A stretch of DNA of 64,000 bases from Boletus sp. NGJ (Eukaryota; Basidiomycota; Agaricomycetes; Boletales; Boletaceae). Shown here one piece after another: positions 10,879 to 21,598 of this stretch (position 1 is its first letter; the number at the start of each line of letters is the position of its first letter). Where the stretch lies: contig JAGTXK010000108.1 in the NCBI GenBank assembly GCA_019096195.1, forward strand, positions 124,001 through 188,000, written 5' to 3'. The notes below the pieces were generated by a model. It saw only the letters and a list, made by a program, of their open reading frames with translations. It did no database searches and was not told the DNA's origin. A program made the position numbers and the translations under genes.

Positions 10879-12911
10879 ATGTCATCGACGACTCGGAATA
10901 CCGGTGCGTAGCAGCTCCGAGGAGTCACTGAGCAGTACTGACTATTCAGAAGACCGAACGATAGCACTTAACGACAATTCTGGATGGGTGTACGCAGTCG
11001 CGTTCCAGCCTGACGGAGAATATCTGTTGGGTGGCGGGAGCGAGGAGGTAATTCGACGGTGGCGACTTGCAGATGGTCAAGAGGTCGGAAAGCAAACTGG
11101 AATGAGGGTGAACGCCATTTCTGTGTCGAGAGATCAGAAGTGGATAGTATGTGGGACTGCGGAGGGGGCAAGCGTGTGGGACGGAGAGATGCGAAAGAAG
11201 GTCATCGATGTGGAGGGCGCAAGCAGGGTGTGGGCAGTCGATGTCTCCCCAGATTTGACCAGGTTCGCCACCGGTACTGGCAATACTGCGAACGTTTGGA
11301 GGATTACGAGTGGGGAGAGACTCGTCAGCCCGCTCACACATGACAATTGTGTCAATGGAATTCGATTCTCCCCGACTGGTGAGCACGTCGCCACCGCCTG
11401 CCGGAGCAATTCCATCCGCATTTTCAACAGCCACACTGGTGATACTCTCGTCACCATCAAAGTTGACCTACCTGGATGGCTCCCGGCCACTCCAATTGCA
11501 TGGTCATGTGATGCTCAGCAGATTTTCTCCGCATGCCGGGACAACAAAATCAGGTCTTTCAATATCTCCACTGGGTCCCTGGTTGCTCAATCGCAAAATC
11601 TCTGTGACGGCAGCAACGACGTCGCACCTATTGCTGTAGCTGCCAATGGCAAGTTCATCGCTACCTTTGCAGAGCATTCTATCTCGTTCCTGGATACATC
11701 GACACTCACTCAGATTGGCCCTGTTATCGAAGATGGCGAACGGCTAGTGTCGATAGCCATCTCAGTGGACTCCAGCCATCTTGCGACTGGACGAAATGAC
11801 GGGAAAATCGTCATTCGTGATCTCAGCAAGATTCTCCCGGACTCGTACGGTCCATTCCATGTATGTATCTGTAGCTTTATAGTCCCAGTCCGTCAAATAA
11901 TCCCCATCCTGTCTTGATAAACTACATAGGCATCTGCTAATGTGGAAGTACGACAAGACGAACAATCTCCGAGATCGGGTGGCCACGACGACCAACCACC
12001 TGATCACACCCTGGTAGGATTTTATTATTCTGCCGTTAAACGTGGCGCACTAACTCTGTCGTGTACGTGCAACAGGAAGATCCCGAGAGACACAGCGGAG
12101 ACAACAACGATCTCCTCGAGGTATCTGTTCGTTTGTTTACTCGTTGAATCGAGTTCTCACGATAGCATAGCTCGAGGCGCGGCCGAGCACACCCGCTGAA
12201 TTCGACTTTGACGAGGTGGGTGATCACTTCATTCTCCTCTTGCTTTCATGTTGATGCTGCTGCAGTCATTGTCCCTGGCGTCGTCTGCCCCAGAAGATGA
12301 GATACCGCCGGTTGGCTCATCTCATGTGATACCGCAACCGTCAGATACCCCACCAGTGCCCTCCATTCCAGAGGCACATGCGCAGGAAGATCTCGACACT
12401 GTAGTGTCACCCCGCAGCCATCCGATATTCAAACAATGGCTACAGAGGAAGAGTAACAAGGGTCCCGCTTCGCATGAGCTCAATCGGCTTCCCGGAAAGT
12501 CACACCGGCCTGGTGATCGTCGATCTCCTTCCTGTTCGACACCGAGAGCCGATGCCACGAATGAAGGACCTTCGTGGATGGCTGCAGGTAAACGCAAGCG
12601 AGTGGGTGCTCTTCTTTGATAAACGGTTGTATGTGATGTGTCTAACATATCTTAGCGAGCGGTCGCAAAAACTGTCAGAAGGCCACACGTATGTTGTCCC
12701 TCGTATTTGTATACAGGGACTCATCGCACATTACAGGATAAATCGTCTGCGAAGACTACAGTTCCCAAGCCTCTGAACAAGGACGGGTCGCGCGGTGGGA
12801 CAAGGTTCTGCGCGCGCGATCGAAGCCAGCCCAGTACGTTTTTTTCTGGTGACGACAGAACTCGTCGCGACAGCTCACGTCCCATTGACATTAGCCGCAA
12901 CAAGGGAGTAA
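10879..12911 (+). CDS. WD40-C: seven-bladed WD40 repeat protein, array member
   Basis: Exon 1 (10879-10903) encodes MSSTTRNT, six nt longer than in the other copies. Exon 2 (10950-11860) encodes seven WD repeats, with blade 2 A-S-V-W-D-G-E-M, blade 4 I-R-I-F-N-S-H-T-G-D and blade 7 I-V-I-R-D-L-S-K-I-L-P-D. Exon 3 starts at 11930 (A-S-A-N-V-E-V-R-Q-D-E-Q); then come E-D-P-E-R-H-S-G-D-N-N-D-L-L-E, L-E-A-R-P-S-T-P-A-E-F-D-F-D-E, and the large tail exon from about 12274 ending W-M-A-A-G-K-R-K-R. The K-R-K-R could be a nuclear localisation signal. The exon corresponding to exon 8 carries a one-base gain relative to WD40-B, so the tail leaves the ancestral frame and probably ends at 12911; an unspliced reading would end at 12946. 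The acceptor before the last-exon block is also changed (TTAT in place of TTAG). Confidence 0.75.
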
Positions 12912-13560
12912 TCCATCTCAACCTCTGGCTGGGATGGTCCATGTAACGGTGCGCGTTCCTTTTCTGTTCACCATCGTTATGCTTATGGTCAATCAGCATC
13001 AACAAGAAACAGGCGTCTCTACCCTTTCGATCTCGTTTCCTACGTGGATATGGTGTTGTCGCTCGCCGATAACACAAGATGGAACCCATTAATCTGGGTA
13101 ATATAATGCTATCCATGCAGATATCGCTAATATGTGGATATCGAGCAAGCAATTCTTTGACTTTGTGTCACTTCAGCACATTAGTAGGAGTCCTGACCAG
13201 CCTGTCCATTGATTGAGCTTGCTCATATTCACTCGATGGCCACTGATAATGTCTATACAAGCGGGTGCCATCCTCATTCTGTGTTAGAGCCAGAGCGACA
13301 CTACGCACGAGAAGAGTACGTGGCATGTCCATTTGCCAACGCTGGCTCAAAGGATGCTCAGTTCGACAACGCATGATGCATGTAGATAGAATACGATATA
13401 GTATGAACGTATCACAATACTCTGCGGGCTCATCGCAATCCAACTCCGACAAGGGGAATTCCGACGTTGATCGTTCAAGGGCGTGTCGATTCCCTCGTCG
13501 TCGGGTTTGAATGCGACCATATTGCAGCGCCAAAAACACGCCCTTGGTCATTCGTTGTGA
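12912..13560. repeat. Spacer module downstream of WD40-C
   Basis: Contains the remaining last-exon block (to about 13106), then a module with TTTGCCAACGCTGGCTCA and a CATGATGCATG stretch. This recurs downstream of D (20500-20720), after I (55780-55930) and after J (60890-61140). Open frames here are not conserved between copies. Confidence 0.55.
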
Positions 13561-13964
13561 TCAGGCAACCGTGCTCGCAAATGGAAGGTTCAAACATTTA
13601 AATCACTCATTGACACCATTTTGTTGATGGGATCACCGTGCAATGTGGATTTAGAGTATTTTTTTCACACCTTGTCGCAAAGCCGCTCGTACTACAATCA
13701 CCCGAGACTCATGTTCTCGGTTGCTAGTTCAATCAGCCGTCACCGTTGATAGTTTCCAAGTTCGTTGGCTTGCGATGAATATGCCATCGTTGCCTCAAAC
13801 ACGCCATGGCTTGTTGTATTGTGACTCCGAGCTGCACAACTCCTCGAAATAAAGCATGCGGATCTCCGGATATAATCCACTGCCGATTTCGTTCAGCCTG
13901 TACATAGCCTATATCCGCGCACCCTCCGCGCACCACTCACCTCGTCCTCTCCCGTACCTGCAGC
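13561..13964. other. 5' flank of the permease gene
   Basis: About 400 bp with no coding sequence seen. It is not shared with the WD40 leaders and should hold the permease promoter; I do not recognise a specific nitrogen-control site with confidence. Confidence 0.35.
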
Positions 13965-15939
13965 ATGTCCAAGGATAACAGCCGCCAGTCCTATGACAAG
14001 GAAAAAGGCGTCTCCGCTGTCGACACCGAGGTGTACGCAGTCGAGGATGTCCGACCAGACCAAGTAATTGCAAAGCGTTTTGGTGCCTTTGGCCCTCATC
14101 TCTCCAAACTCTTCGACAGTGGTGTTGAAGCAAGAGGCGTAGAGCGCGTGCCAGAACACTGCAGGGAAACAAAAAATTCATGGAACAAGTCCGTTTTCTT
14201 GATGTTCAGTTGTAGCCGAGCTCGTGCTTATCATCCCTTACAGCCTGTTCATGTGGTGGTATGTCCACTCGCTCTATTTTGTTTCGTACCTCACCAGTGG
14301 AATAGGTCGGTTAATATGGTGCTCACGACAATACCTGTAGGTGTATTGGCTCAATCTGTGTTCACTCTTACCCTACCGTGCGTCTCCGATAACCCATGTT
14401 GCCTTGTACTCAGACCTAGCCCAGTCACGCCGTCGCAACTATCCTCTGCTTTGCCGCTATCGGAGCTATAGCAACCGCCTTTATCGCCACCCTTGGCCCA
14501 CGGACTGGCTTGCGTACGATGATCATCGCACGTTATAGTTCAGGATACCTGGGTGGCGTGTTCTATTCTGTCCTAAACATCCTCACTCAGTACGTCTTCT
14601 TTTCCATGCCTGCCACCAACCTCGTTAACACCCAGCCTTTAGGCTTGGCTTTGCCACGGTCGCTGTTATCCTTGGTGGCCAGACACTTGCTTCGATCAAT
14701 GCGAACACACTTCCCCTCGTCGTCGGCATCATCATCATCGGTGTCTGTTGTCTCGTTCCCTGTTTTATCGGCTACGACATGGTCCACGTTTACGAGCGTT
14801 ACGCCTGGATGGTTACACTTTTCATCATGTGCTGTCTCTATGGACTCGGTAGCAAAGCCGGATATGACATGAATGCCCAACAGCAATTCGAAGACACTGG
14901 AAGAGCACTCAGCGCTGATATTCTTGGCTTCGGTGCAATCATCTTTGGCTCGGTCGCTGGCTGGGCGCCGGTTGCTGCTGACTACAATGTTCGATTACCC
15001 GTCGACACGAATCCTTGGCGCGTATTCATGTTGACTTTCTTGGGCTTGTACCTTCCGATAGTTTTCACTGTGACACTGGGTGCTGCGTTGATGACAATCA
15101 CCGACCCTGCTTATGTTGCTGCTTTCGGTGCAAGTGCGGACACAGGTGCACTGATCGCTCAAGTGTTATCACCTTGGGGAGGAGGTGGAAAGTTTCTCTT
15201 GGTGATGTTGGCGTTGAGCGCGATGTGCGTCTTTTTGCTCGTGACCGAATTTTGTACTTACGTGTCCACAACCAAGTTCCAACAACATTCCCAATACTTA
15301 TTCTGCAGCTCTCTCCATACAAGCGCTCGGTCGACCCTTTGCCATGGTACCCCGTTTTCTCTGGGTAATCTTCGTTTTCGTTGTCTATACCGTTGCCGGC
15401 GTTGCTGGACGGGAGCATTTCAGTACCATTCTCACCAACTTTTTGTCCATATTGAGTTATTGGACGGCATTCTTTATCGTCATCGTTGCGGAGGAACATT
15501 TCCTATTTCGGCGGAAAGGAGGTCGATTGGGAGGATATAACTTGGCAGATTGGGATAACCCTTCCAAGTACGTGCTTCTTGTTCAATGTGGCTGTCGTAA
15601 TGACATCCTGATGTACTCTTTTCTTTGTGCCACGCATTTTTCACTCGCAGACTTCCAATTGGGATTGCAGGTCTCTTGGCGTGCTGTTTTGGAATAACCG
15701 GGGCAGTGATCGGTATGTCACAAGTGTGGTATACAGGGCCGCTTGGAAAGATGGCCGGTGCGACGTACGGCGCCGATCTTGGATTCGAGGTACGACCACC
15801 TCTCTTGATGTCACCGTCAAGGTCAGCACGTATCACTGACACACCTTTTTTTCCTCTCCATGCATAGCTCGCAGCTGCGTTTGCAGCAGTGACGTTCCCA
15901 CCTCTGCGATGGATGGAGATTCGTTTGACGGGGAGGTAA
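13965..15939 (+). CDS. NCS1 family purine-cytosine permease (FCY2-like)
   Basis: Eight exons keep one frame: 13965-14188, 14244-14258, 14306-14377, 14425-14589, 14643-15224, 15277-15567, 15651-15789 and 15868-15939. The N-terminus is hydrophilic (MSKDNSRQSYDKEKG). The family signatures follow: G-V-E-R-V-P-E, S-V-N-M-V-L-T-T-I-P-V-G-V-L-A-Q, T-L-G-P-R-T-G-L-R-T-M-I-I-A-R-Y-S-S-G-Y-L-G-G, G-Y-D-M-V-H-V-Y-E-R-Y-A-W, G-S-V-A-G-W-A-P-V-A-A-D-Y-N-V-R-L-P, S-N-N-I-P-N-T-Y-S-A-A-L-S-I-Q and A-E-E-H-F-L-F-R-R. It ends E-I-R-L-T-G-R. About 12 membrane segments are expected, in the plasma membrane, importing cytosine and purines with protons. Exon 2 is only 15 nt and several acceptors lie a few bases past an earlier AG, so simple gene finders may break this gene. 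It looks intact and stands alone inside the WD40 array. Confidence 0.9.
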
Positions 15940-16382
15940 ACAAGGTTGGTTGAAGCTACATGGGACATATACGAACTATTTTTTCTTGTATTCGAAACTG
16001 AGTTTTTCGATCGAGGGCTGGGTGTAGACAATGCAAGGCATACGTGGTGATCCAGTTGCTTGCTCAGTCACTACTTGCTCGATAACGATCGAGCATGGTT
16101 TCAACTGATTTGGGGAGCCGTCGCTGATAAGTTACATTGGTATACGGGTCGACCATGACTGGAGCCATCATCCACATGCGCAATAATTGCCATCGTTTTC
16201 AGCGGACACTAGACCTTGGATCCAGAACACGATTTCAATCTTCAACCTTACTCTTCTTCCTTGTCTTCCCCTTTTCCTTGTCCTCCTTGGTGGAACGTCT
16301 CTCTAATCCACTCGTCTGTGTAATATGGCCTTTTTCTCTTCAAATGCCCCCGATAATCTCCGTTTATCGGTCTGGATGTACT
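15940..16382. other. Intergenic, nothing recognised
   Basis: About 440 bp after the permease stop. Presumably it holds that gene's 3' end; there are pyrimidine-rich stretches at 16240-16340 but no gene I can support. Confidence 0.4.
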
Positions 16383-16851
16383 TCACTTGGGTGTCATAGA
16401 GAGGCTTGAAACGACCGCTAGGAACCTCCATCTGGTTCGCGTGCACTTTTGATCAGGACCTGGATCACAGCGGAGGGCGTTGACACCGTTGTATTGTTCT
16501 TCGACAGCGTGCGTGTCGATCGTGTGCCACCCTCCTAAAGCACGGCTTTGGTTAGGTCCACACGTTTCCCTTTTGCCATGCACCAGCGGTCTCCCAAATC
16601 TCGCAACAGACGGAATTGGTGACGCTGACTATATTGTCGACGAGCCGCTCTGCTTCATCATCGAAGACATGCGGCAACGTGCATGCCTCTGAATAATTGA
16701 ATGTGTAGTCTTTGTGACAGCGAACGTAGTGTTGCGGTTCTAACTTGCTACCGTGGCAGCAGCACCCGCCGCAGTTACAGGTACAGGGGCTCGAGGCGGG
16801 GGTGGACTCGGGGGTTTCTTCATCAGAGGAATCCATCGTATGTGACTTCAA
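16383..16851 (-). CDS. Small Cys-rich protein of unknown family
   Basis: The minus strand opens near 16851 with MKSHTMDSSDEETPESTPAS, then a dense Cys block (C-T-C-N-C-G-G-C-C-C-H-G). Then come Y-V-R-C-H-K-D-Y-T-F-N-Y, L-P-H-V-F-D-D-E-A-E-R-L-V-D-N-I-V and C-C-E-I-W-E-T-A-G-A-W. The first open stretch ends at 16552; a second in another frame (16383-16583; H-T-I-D-T-H-A-V-E-E-Q-Y) may be a further exon. A homologous tandem copy lies at 17024-17420, which is the main reason to think it is, or was, a gene. It has no signal peptide, so the Cys pattern may suit metal binding better than disulfides, but that is a guess. I do not recognise the family. Confidence 0.35.
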
Positions 16852-17023
16852 GTGAAAGAGTCTTTGACGATGAAGGATGCGAAGCGTCTTTGTGATAGAT
16901 AGGGGTGAGGGTCACATTCTCGGTCGTTACCTTCGGAGATTCAGTCAGCCATCCACCTCATCGACAGTTCGAACGTACCAGTACGTAGCCTCACCTGGCA
17001 TGCATATAATGAGCAGGATGTCT

Positions 17024-17420
17024 TCATCCGAGTTCGCCGACACTCTCCTCCACGGAGGTCATTGGCGCCATTTGTATTGTTCTTCGACACCATGCATATC
17101 GGTCGTATGCTGCTCCACAAACTTGATGGGAGTATCCCTTGGTGCGTTCACCGCAGCTCACATTAAACCCGCAACAGAGGAAGCGGGGGACCGCGTTGCT
17201 AGTGTAGCCCGACTTGGGTTTACCATCGTCGAAGACGTGTGTGACACCGTGCACGGTTAAGGTGTAGTTTCTGTCATGCACCAAACGCAGTGTTACGGTT
17301 CGGATGTGACTTGGCAGCAGCACCGAGGACAGCGAGAGGTAATCAGGACTCGGTGATCAGTATCACCCGTGGGCTCTGACGGGGGCATTTTCCGCGCGTG
17401 ATGATGCGAGTATCGAAAGA
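17024..17420 (-). pseudogene. Broken tandem copy of the Cys-rich gene
   Basis: The minus strand aligns with the 16.4-16.9 kb gene. It has P-R-C-C-C-Q matching the Cys block, V-H-D-R-N-Y-T-L matching C-H-K-D-Y-T-F, H-V-F-D-D in both, C-C-G-F near the position of C-C-E-I-W, and the later T-D-M-H-G-V-E-E-Q-Y block in another frame. The copy reads a stop shortly after the Cys block and then continues in a shifted frame, so it is probably dead. Confidence 0.4.
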
Positions 17421-17735
17421 TCTGCACCTGAATCGCCCTCAATGTGATTTCCCCTTGTAAACAGGACTTGTTAACAAGGTGATGGACACTATCCACGTCA
17501 GCGAATTCCTCACGCTCTTCTGGAGCCTGGTGACGATACCAAGGAGAAGGAGGGACATTTACAATCCAATTCACTCACTTTAATTGATATCGCACACGAC
17601 ATTTTGAGGACTGCAAGCCCATACGACGTGACAGTATATATTCGATCAACGACGCGTCCCTCGAAACTTTCGTCGAAGCTCATTCATTCGAGTCGCTCTG
17701 TCGCCTCAAAAACAGTGACCGCCGAGGCGATTACT
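17421..17735. other. Spacer, nothing recognised
   Basis: About 315 bp between the Cys-rich pair and the WD40-D leader. I see no supported gene or repeat. Confidence 0.35.
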
Positions 17736-18245
17736 AGCATCAACGAAGTTGTGTGAGCGCAACTGCTCGAGCTCAGGAGAGATACGTAGGATGCGCGAGA
17801 ACAGCTAGCCTGCGCACATATGTGAATGAGGGGTGAGTGGGTGCGCAGACGTATGTTCGAGACCTCGAGTGGAGTTTGACCGCGCTCATTCGCCTTTTTC
17901 GCGAATGTGTCGGATTTTGTGTGCGATATTTCGCGAGATATTTATTTAGTGCGAATTGTACACTCGTCGTGAACCGAGTTCTGCAGCCAAGATATGAAGA
18001 GCACTCGCAGGCCGGATAGGACTACGCGTGGCAAGTAAGCCAAGTTTCGCCGACATTGACTGGTTGGCACAAAGATCTAACTGGTATCCGAAGGAGAATG
18101 AGCGCCAAAACACGAGGCACAGCATGAGCAGACCATATTGAGAATACGAAAACGTGTTTATGAAGCAAACGTTCGCACTACGAGTAAACCGAAACACTCG
18201 TTTTTTTCATTCTTCGAACCCCACGACTGTGTACCATTAGTGAGA
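17736..18245 (+). promoter_or_regulatory. Conserved leader of WD40-D
   Basis: Closest to the WD40-G leader (42880-43392). They share the TGAACCGAGTTCTGCAGCC block, ACTACGCGTGGCAAGTAAGC (about 18021), TGACTGGTTGGCACAAAGAT, GACCATATTGAGAATAC and a run of T near the start codon. Confidence 0.5.
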
Positions 18246-20431
18246 ATGTTGTCGACGAATACCGGTGCGTAGCAGCTCTGAGGAAGTGACTGAGCAATAC
18301 TCACTATTCAGTAAGACCAAACGATACTATTTGAGACCGGTGGCTTTGGCTATGTATACGCAGTTGCGTTCCACCCCGACGGAAAGCATGTTTTAGGCGG
18401 GGATGACGATGGAATTCGACGATGGCGACTTGCAGACGGACAAGAGGTCAGAAAGCAAATAGGAAATGAGCGTACGCGCCATCTCTGTGTCGAGAGATCA
18501 GAGGTGGATAGTATGTGGCACTACGAATGGGGCAAGCGTGTGGGACGGAGAGCTGCATGAAAAGGTCATCGAGGTTGGGGGCACAAGATACGTGGATGCG
18601 GTGGACGTCTCCCCAGATTCCACCAGGTTTGCCACCGGGTCTCGCGCCCACGAAGCGAACATTTGGAGCGTTACGAGTGGGGAACAGCTTGTCGGTCCGC
18701 TTAAACATGACGGCGATGTTGATGGAATTCGATTCTCCCCGAGTGGCGACCGCATTGCCACTGCCTGCAACACAAGGCTCCGCATTTTCGACAGTCACGG
18801 TGGTGATGAGCTCGTCACCATCAAAATTGGCCTACCTATTAGATTCATTGGGATCACTCCGCTTGTGTGGTCAAGCAATGGGCAGCAGATTTTTGCTGTA
18901 TCCCGCGACAAAAAAATCAGGGTGTTTGACACCTCCACTGGGACCCAACTTGCTGAATCACAAATTGTCGACGGCGACAACGACGTTCGCTCTATCGCCC
19001 TAGCTGCCAATGGCAAGTTCCTTGCTACTTTTATAGACCAATCCATCTCGTTCCTGGACACACTGACGCTGACTCGCATCGGCCCTGTTGTCGAGGACGG
19101 CAGACCGATATCTTCAATCGCCATATCAGACAGTAGCCATCTTGCGACTGGGCGAGTTGACGGGAATATCGTCATTCGTGATCTCAGCAAGATTCTCCCG
19201 GACTCGTGTGATCCATTCCATGTAAGTATTTGTACCTTTACGATCTCGGCATGTCAAACTTGAACAATTCCCATTCCATCTTGATAAACTACACAGACAT
19301 CTGCTAATGTGGAAGTACGACAAGACGAACAATCTCCGAGATCGGGTGGCCACGACGACCAACCACCTGATCACACCCTGGTAGGATTTTATCATTCTAC
19401 CGTTAAACGTGGCGCACTGACTCCATCGTGTACGTGCAACAGGAAAATCCCGGGAGACACAGCGAAGACGACAGCGATCTCCTCGAGGTATCTGTTCGTT
19501 TGTTTACTCGTTGACTCGAGTTCTCACGATAGCATAGCTCGAGGCGCGGCCGAGCACACCCGCTGAATTCGACTTTGACGAGGTGGGTGATCACTTCATT
19601 CTCCTCTTGCTTCCATGTTGATGCTGTTGCAGTCATTGTCCCTGGCGTCGTCTGCCCCAGAAGATGAGATACCGCCAATTGGCTCATCTCATGTGATACC
19701 GCAATCGTCAGATACCCCACCAGTGCCCTCCATTCCAGAGGCACGTGCGCAGGAAGATCTCGACACTGTCGTATCACCTCGCAGCCGTTCGGTATTTAAA
19801 AGGTGGCTACAGAGAAAGAGTAACAAAGGCCCGGCTTCACATAAGCCAGATCGTTCTAGAAAGTCGCGCGAGCCTGCCGATTGTCGATCTCCTCCCCACT
19901 CTCCAGCACGAGTGGATGTTAACCATGAGGGGCCAGTAAAGATGGCTGCATCTCGACCTAAGACAGTGAGTGTTGTTCCTTGATAGATAATCGGATGTAG
20001 TGTGTTAACACTATTTCAGCGATCGGCCGCAAGAGGGGGGAGACGAAAGGTTTGTTGTGCCTCGAGTCTGTGTGCAGGGACTCATCACACTTACAGGCTA
20101 AATCAGCTGCCGAGGCTGCTGTTCCCAAAGATCCGAACGAAGATACTTCCCGTAGCGGACAAGGTTCTGCGGGCGCGAACGAAGCCAGCCCAGTGCGTTT
20201 TTTTTCTGCGATGGTAGGACTCGTCACGACAGCTCACGTCCCGTTAGGCACAACAAATGAACGATTCATCTCAACCATCGGCAGCAGGGGTCCATCTGAC
20301 GGTGCGCGATACTTCCCTTTCATCTTCATTATTAGACTTACAGTGAATTAACATCAGGAAGCATCTGGTTTCGCTACCCTTTCGCTCACGTTTCCAGCGT
20401 GGTTGTTGTGTTTTCGGTCAGGTACACATGA
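18246..20431 (+). CDS. WD40-D: WD40 repeat protein, frame broken in blade 1
   Basis: Exon 1 encodes MLSTNT and exon 2 begins D-Q-T-I-L-F-E-T-G-G-F-G-Y-V-Y-A-V-A-F-H-P-D-G. Blade 1 reads to about 18464, where one extra A in a short run shifts the frame relative to all paralogs. The rest of the propeller then runs open from 18466 to 19263 (S-V-R-A-I-S-V-S-R-D-Q-R-W and six further blades). The tail exons are in frame, including A-K-S-A-A-E-A-A-V-P-K and the last exon T-Y-S-E-L-T-S-G-S-I-W-F-R-Y-P-F-A-H-V, stopping at 20429-20431. Either the extra base is a sequence error, translation begins inside at the Met near 18466 giving six blades, or the gene is newly dead. Its 3' third is almost identical to that of WD40-E. 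Confidence 0.65.
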
Positions 20432-21300
20432 TGAGGAGCATTTATCCAGTTGATTCAATACAATATACGTAGATACAACACAGAATTGCGAGGATGGGGA
20501 CATCGATCACATAGTTCTTTAACTTCGTGTCATCGAGTCGTAGCGTTAGTACGAGTCTCTGTCCCTGATCGAACTCGCTGGCATTCACCCAATGGCCATG
20601 ACGAAGTCTGTACAGACATGGAGGATGGGATTGGAGGACTGTGTCCGATCTATTTGCCAAAGCTGGCTCATAAGATGCGCAGTCTCGACACCGCATGACG
20701 CATGAAGAGAGAAATTGATATAAGCAATAGCCTGACTAGGCCATGTGTTACCAGCATAACACGAATGTGTACTGACGGTGATATGTACAATGTGCGTCAG
20801 ACTATCCGAGGCATCATTGAGTAAGTTATCGTGACATGTCGATGGTCGTCTTGTATGTCTCGCGCATCGCGACCGCGCTGCCACATACTTTTCTTCGAAA
20901 CTTTTCTGGGCAGCATCCCGTTGTACTATGCTACCATGGACGTCAATAACAAAATTAGCATGGCTGACCAGGTTGAGGCAGAGTGAGGAGCGAATGCGAC
21001 GAACAGTGAGGTGACTTTTCTGGGTCTGCATGAACATGGCAAACCGATTTGCAATTGAACAACTCGGCGACTGGAATTCTGTGCATTCTCTAGCCGAAGA
21101 GATTAAGCCTGGAGACTTTTTGTGTGCTTGAAAAGCAGGGGGCAAAATGGATTGGCTATGGATCTCAGAGGATAGCCTACTGGCTGTATCAGGACGAACA
21201 TGACTGAAATAGAACGGAAAAGGGGGACCACTTACGAGGAGAAAGAAGACCGTGACAGGAATCAGATATCGCACTTGATATGTACGGAGATGACACATTG
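20432..21300. repeat. Spacer module downstream of WD40-D
   Basis: Up to 20586 it is nearly identical to sequence after WD40-E, up to the edge of the transposon block at 23981. It then contains the shared TTTGCCAA-GCTGGCTCA module (about 20650-20720) and a GTCGTC...CTTTTCTGGGCAGCATCCCG block (20830-20950). That block has relatives at 56040-56170 and 61260-61420. No gene is supported. Confidence 0.55.
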
Positions 21301-21598
21301 CGTGATATGTCGTGAGTTCATTCAATGCGAATTGTCCACCCGTCGTGAAAACCGAGTCCTGCAGCCAACGAACATTCACAAGTGCCAGGTAAGACTACGC
21401 GTGGCAAGGAGGGTATGTTTCGCCGATAAGTTGACACCTCGTCTGGTCGTCGCAACGAGGCCATGTAGCTGGGATGTGAGGAAGAATAAGCGCCAAAGAC
21501 ACGAGGTACTGTGTGAACAATAAAACATGTTTTGGGAGGAACCGAAACACCTCGCTTTTTCGCTCTTCAAACCCCACGACTGTGTACCATTGGTGAGA
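21301..21598 (+). promoter_or_regulatory. Conserved leader of WD40-E
   Basis: Nearly identical to 39456-39770 before WD40-F, starting at TATGTCGTGAGTTCATTCAA. It contains ACTACGCGTGGCAAGGAGGG (about 21406) and GCGCCAAAGACACGAGG. Confidence 0.55.

Noticed and set aside
13965-14471. The permease as a broken gene because of stops in the unspliced frame
   Set aside because: Introns with acceptors a few bases past an earlier AG restore one continuous reading frame with all family motifs.
20585-21379. A 264-codon minus-strand open frame after WD40-D
   Set aside because: It spans repeated spacer modules and the WD40-E leader; relatives after I and J have stops in this frame.
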